Below, piece after piece: positions 59,851 through 64,000 of a stretch of 64,000 bases of DNA. The translations under genes and the position numbers were made by a program. The notes under the pieces are model-generated. The model was not told the DNA's origin. It made no database searches and saw nothing but the letters and a program-made list of their open reading frames with translations. Within the stretch, counting starts at the first letter, position 1, and each line of letters begins with the position of its first letter. This DNA is from Acanthosepion esculentum (Eukaryota > Mollusca > Cephalopoda > Sepiida > Sepiidae), in NCBI GenBank assembly GCA_964036315.1, contig OZ038479.1:57700246-57764245 (forward strand), given 5' to 3'.

Positions 59851-62800
59851 TATTTTCATTTCCAAAAGATAAGCAGTTATCAGCAGATACGTGCTGTCAA
59901 ATGGGAAAATTTAGCACCAAGCAAAAATAGTAAAATCAGTAATGTCTTTTCTATTAGTTTCTTTTATATTCTTTGTAAAAAGCATTAAAACGTAATGGTT
60001 AATTTAATCACTGTGAAACAAAGTAATCAGGTGTCATCCACCATTGAAAGAGTTCTACTGAATTCTGTAGATGAGAAATTTAAACTCGGTAAATTTTTAT
60101 AATTTCTAATAAACATTTAAAAACAAACGTTTGAATTTTTTATTTGTAAAAAAAAATATTTCCATACAAATGTCCACAAATATGAATGTAATTAAATTCC
60201 CAGATCAATTCTGTGGACCAGACAAATTGGTATAAGATGAAAATTGGAAAAAATCTTTTTCTGACACGTTTCGTCGACCGACTTTTTCAAGGCAAAATTA
60301 AAATCAAAATGTTTTTGTTGCTATAGTTACATTACAAAATCAAAATTTAAAGAGACATACTTCTGCGTAACCCTCGTTCTGGTTAATGTAAATTTCATTA
60401 ATACTAATATTTTTTCTTTCAATGTCAACAATATAGTTAAATTTCCAGATCAATTCTGTGGACAAAAAAAAAATTGGTATAAGGTGACAACTGAAAAAAT
60501 AAATTTAGTTTCTTGCTGACGCGTTTCGTCTTGACTTTTTTAAGGCAAAAATGAAATCAAAATGTTTTAGCTGTTATGGTTATATTACAATTTTTTTAGC
60601 ATATTTGTGGCAGATATATTAACTTCTTTGCTGAAAATCAGTTTTAAGCATAAATCAACAAATATATCTGCAACACACTTGAAGTCTTTGCACAATCATC
60701 ACCACCACATGCACTCGGTGAAATCCCCGTAAATTTCTATTATCTGCCAGCATGCTGATGTCAACATGCGATGACCATGAAGATATAAAACAATACCCAT
60801 AATACTACGTTCTTGATACTTCTCCAAAGTTTCATAAATACATATAGAATAAACAATTATATTCTTGAACCATTGGCTATATAGGATTATAACATTTTTA
60901 TGAACAAAATAAAAATAAAGGCATCACTTGATTGAGAATGAATAATTAAGAAAAACCTCAAAATGGATGCAATCAGTGAACATTGTGTTGTAATCTAGGA
61001 AAGGTTACTGAATAAGGAATAACCAAAACAGAAGTTGAAAATGAAATGGTAATCTTTATAACATTGACAAAATGCAATACTCACCAGTGGCGTGGTGTGA
61101 AGGAGGTAAACCGCTGCTAGTGGTGAACTACTTAGCATATTACCCACACTTGCAATAGTGTCCAATGTATTTATAAGGATTGGGACACGCCCATTAGTGT
61201 TCATAGGTATGGTACATAACATATTATCAATTCAATAAATCTTTACCAAATATTTTCAGTTTTTTGTTAATAGGAAGTCTAATTGTTTTTAATACATTTT
61301 CTTAAATTCAGAATAAGTTATAAAAAGGATCACATTCAGTGCAATGATATAGTTCACAGCGTGAAATATATAAGAAAATAAGCAAAAACTAAAAGCAATG
61401 ACATCAACACAAATGTATCATTATGGTGGCCATATTTAGTCTTTAGATGATGAGAAGTTCAGAAAGTGAACATTCTACTCATATCTCGTTTCAATAGCAA
61501 TGACACTAAATATTAACAACTGCACATACAAATCAATATTTTACAACATAAATGAATCTGAAAATGTCCAAAATATATGCATCTTATAAAAAAAAAACAC
61601 CCAAAAGACAATCATGTTTGAATCAATCAGATGACTGCATTCATAAACACAAAATAAAAAAGGGTTCAAGGCCAAGGGGTAAAACATATGTAAAATCATG
61701 GAGAAGAGTTCAACATTGAATTTGAGAGCATAGTTCAAATAATGATTAACATAATTTGTGCCAATTCAAATGTATATCTGAAATGGTTTAATACATTTTA
61801 TTAAAACACCCTGAAAAGGAATCTGCCTACTATTTTGCCTCTATAAAATAAATCAAAATCCATCTTAACCTGATTTAGGAATATATGACTTTATTTCATT
61901 CATGTACAAAAAACAAAAACAAAACAAACACTTCCCTGAATTTTCTTGATTTTTGTTTGCATTTGTATAGATTTGTGACAGACCTGCACAAAATGTAATA
62001 TTGCATCTTATGAAATGTTTAGAATTAGAACAAGTTTTCTTTTTTAAATCCTTAACAATTGTAAAACGTCATTCACACACTTCTCATGAGTGCTTCCATA
62101 TACTGATTCACAAATATTTTAATAAATTTTACTAACAGACCCAGGAAAAGTAATATTCCTTCAATTTTGCATATAGTAAAAATAAAATTCATATTTGCCT
62201 GATACATGAATATATGACTTTATTTCATTCATGTGATATCTTTATATTAAGGAAGATTTTTTTTAAAATCCATGAGTTATGCAAAACATCAGTCACACAC
62301 ATCTCAGCCGTGTACAAAAATGCAGATATGCAAATTTCAGAGGGAATCTCATTAGTAGAGATTAAAACAGGTGTCAGTATAATTTGACTTTTCAACAAAT
62401 AGACATCTAGAGGATTCGCCCAGATATGTTTTTCTAACCTGTGTGTGTGCGCATATGGCTCTTCAAATGTGACATTTGTGAAAATGAGGACCCACAAACT
62501 TCACAAGAATATGGTTTCTCGCCAGTGTGTGTTCGCATATGGTTATTCAAATGACACAACTGTGAAAATGCAGATCCACAAACTTCACAAGAATATGGTT
62601 TTTCTCCAGTGTGTGTTCGCATATGGTCCGTCAAATATGACTTCCTAGAAAAAGCAGTTCCACAAACATCACAACAATATGGTTTCTCTCCAGTGTGTGT
62701 TCGTGCATGACGCTCCAAAGATGACATCTGTGTGAATGCAGATCCACAAACTTCACAAGAATATGGTTTCTCTCCAGTGTGTGTTCGCATATGGTTCTTC

Positions 62801-64000
62801 AAATTTGACTTCATTGAAAATGCAGATCCACAAACTTCACAAGAATATGGTTTCTCTCCAGTGTGTGTTCGCATATGGTACTTCAAATGTGACTTCAGTG
62901 AAAATGCAGATGCACAAACTTCACAAGAATATGGTTTCTCTCCAGTGTGTGTTCGCATATGACACACCAAAGATGATTTCATTGAAAATGCAGATTTACA
63001 AACTTCACAAGAATATGGTTTATCTCTAGTGTGTTTTCTGATATGACACTCTAAAGATGTCTTCTGTGTGAATGCTGATCCACAAACTTCACACGAATAT
63101 GGTTTCTCTCCAGTGTGTATTCGCATATGTTTCTTCAAAGATGACTTCAATGAAAATGCAGATGCACAAACTTCACAAGAATATGGTTTCTCTCCAGTGT
63201 GTGTACGTATATGCTCCTTCAAATATGATTTCTTTGAAAATGCAGATGCACAAACTTCACAAGAATATGGTTTCTGTTTTGGGTGTAATCTCATATGGCA
63301 CTTCAAATCTGCCTTCAAGGAAAATACAGATTCACAAACTCCACAAGAATGTGCTTTCTGGCCAGTATGTGTTTGCATATGGTCCTTCAATTGTGACTTC
63401 ATTGAAAATGCTGATTCACAAACTTCACAAGAATATGGTTTCTCTACAGTGTGTGATCTCATATGACTCTCGAAAGATGTAATTTTCATGAATGCTGATC
63501 CACAAACTTCACAAGAATGTGCTTTCTCTCCAGTGTGTGTTCGCATATGGTTCTTGAAATGTGACTTCATTGAAAATGCAGATCCACAAACTTCACAAGA
63601 ATAAGGTTTCTCTCCAGTGTGTGTTCGCATATGGTCCTTCAAATGTGACTTTCTTGAGAATGCAGATCCACAAACTTCACAAGAATATGGTTTCTCTCCA
63701 GTGTGTGTTCGTACATGATCCGCCAAGTGTGACTTCTGTGTGAATGCAGATCCACAAACTTCACAAGAATATGGTTTTTCTCCAGTGTGTTTTTGCATAT
63801 GACACATTAAAGATGATTTCATTGAAAATACAGATTGGCAATGTTCACAAGAATATGGTTTATCTTTAGTGTGGGTTCGTATATGAAACTTCAAAGATGT
63901 CATCTGTGTGAATGCAGATCCACAAACTTCACAAGAATATGGTTTCTCTCCAGTGTGTAGTCGCATATGGTTCTTCAAAGATGAGTTCAACGAAAATGCA
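59851..64000 (-). repeat. Segmental duplication unit C (runs off right edge)
   Basis: It begins TATTTTCATTTCCAAAAGAT, as at 3,370 in unit A, and is colinear through the 3' flank (CACTCGGTGAAATCCCCGTA at 4,242, 28,622 and 60,713) up to the finger gene. It is more diverged from A and B than they are from each other, and has an extra segment at about 60,980-61,800 that resembles 23,390-23,640 and 48,180-48,400. Confidence 0.8.
62434..64000 (-). CDS. Multi-C2H2 zinc-finger protein C, at least 18 fingers, 5' end outside window
   Basis: The frame is open from the window edge to TAG at 62,434-62,436, directly after a final HTG linker. It encodes 18 complete C2H2 fingers plus part of another, each 28 residues with [15 protein letters not shown] linkers and no frameshift or lost zinc ligand. 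Predicted role is sequence-specific DNA binding in the nucleus. Its early fingers (MKSSLMC, QKSHLAD, RKSHLKD helices) parallel fingers 1-3 of array A, and MKSNLKN, QMSSLER, QLCHLNN near the end parallel A fingers 13-15. No ATG is visible, since the left-most apparent start (63,990) is TTG, so the true start lies upstream. It is the best candidate for a working member of the cluster. Confidence 0.9.
   Translation of the reverse strand, partial: AFSLNSSLKNHMRLHTGEKPYSCEVCGSAFTQMTSLKFHIRTHTKDKPYSCEHCQSVFSMKSSLMCHMQKHTGEKPYSCEVCGSAFTQKSHLADHVRTHTGEKPYSCEVCGSAFSRKSHLKDHMRTHTGEKPYSCEVCGSAFSMKSHFKNHMRTHTGEKAHSCEVCGSAFMKITSFESHMRSHTVEKPYSCEVCESAFSMKSQLKDHMQTHTGQKAHSCGVCESVFSLKADLKCHMRLHPKQKPYSCEVCASAFSKKSYLKEHIRTHTGEKPYSCEVCASAFSLKSSLKKHMRIHTGEKPYSCEVCGSAFTQKTSLECHIRKHTRDKPYSCEVCKSAFSMKSSLVCHMRTHTGEKPYSCEVCASAFSLKSHLKYHMRTHTGEKPYSCEVCGSAFSMKSNLKNHMRTHTGEKPYSCEVCGSAFTQMSSLERHARTHTGEKPYCCDVCGTAFSRKSYLTDHMRTHTGEKPYSCEVCGSAFSQLCHLNNHMRTHTGEKPYSCEVCGSSFSQMSHLKSHMRTHTG

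Noticed and set aside
62434..64000. Regular 84 bp repeats that superficially resemble a CRISPR array
   Set aside because: The repeats are contiguous, codon-phased and encode zinc fingers. There are no conserved repeats with unique spacers.

Overview
This is AT-rich metazoan nuclear DNA, dense in transposons and low in genes. No bacterial or organellar genes are visible. The mix suggests an invertebrate, most likely a lophotrochozoan and possibly a mollusc such as a cephalopod: large C2H2 zinc-finger arrays, Ty3/Gypsy and BEL/Pao retrotransposons, Tc1/mariner remnants, tRNA-derived SINEs and long CA/TC microsatellites. The taxon is inference only.

The backbone is a head-to-tail array of large duplicated units, each carrying one C2H2 zinc-finger gene on the minus strand. 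Unit A covers about 2.67-20.40 kb, with finger ORF 5,651-7,489 and 21 full fingers. It is split by a 5 kb Gypsy insertion at 14,818-19,858. Unit A' (about 23.4-27.46 kb) is a rearranged partial copy without a finger exon. Unit B (27.465-37.85 kb) has finger ORF 29,516-30,820 with 15 full fingers. Unit C starts near 59.85 kb and runs off the right edge, with finger ORF 62,434-64,000 and 18 full fingers. All three arrays end at the same kind of stop just after a TGEKPY-type linker and share their 3' flanks. C looks intact within the window. A and B have open cores, but their outer fingers are broken by frameshifts and stops.

Between and inside the units lie decayed mobile elements. A mariner-type transposase pseudogene is at 0.48-0.82 kb. 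A minus-strand Gypsy with a nested solo LTR is at 14.8-19.9 kb. A truncated mariner of the SETMAR/Hsmar type is at 22.7-23.3 kb, and a 450 bp terminal-inverted-repeat element is at 26.7-27.1 kb. A plus-strand Gypsy with 5' LTR, open gag and broken pol is at 38.1-42.7 kb, abutting a minus-strand integrase remnant of another Gypsy. A BEL/Pao element with both LTRs is at 45.95-48.13 kb. Two tRNA-derived SINE composites with internal inversion are at 49.4-50.2 and 59.5-59.85 kb. A further Gypsy gag-pol pseudogene is at 52.8-56.6 kb.

Nothing here forms an operon or an obviously new multi-gene system. The most informative signals are the zinc-finger cluster's history (block duplication of fingers, decay of array ends, insertions that date the duplication), the inverted SINE pairs with a hammerhead-like tail motif, and several long inverted repeats not explained by genes. 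Coordinates of decayed elements are read by eye and are approximate at their edges.
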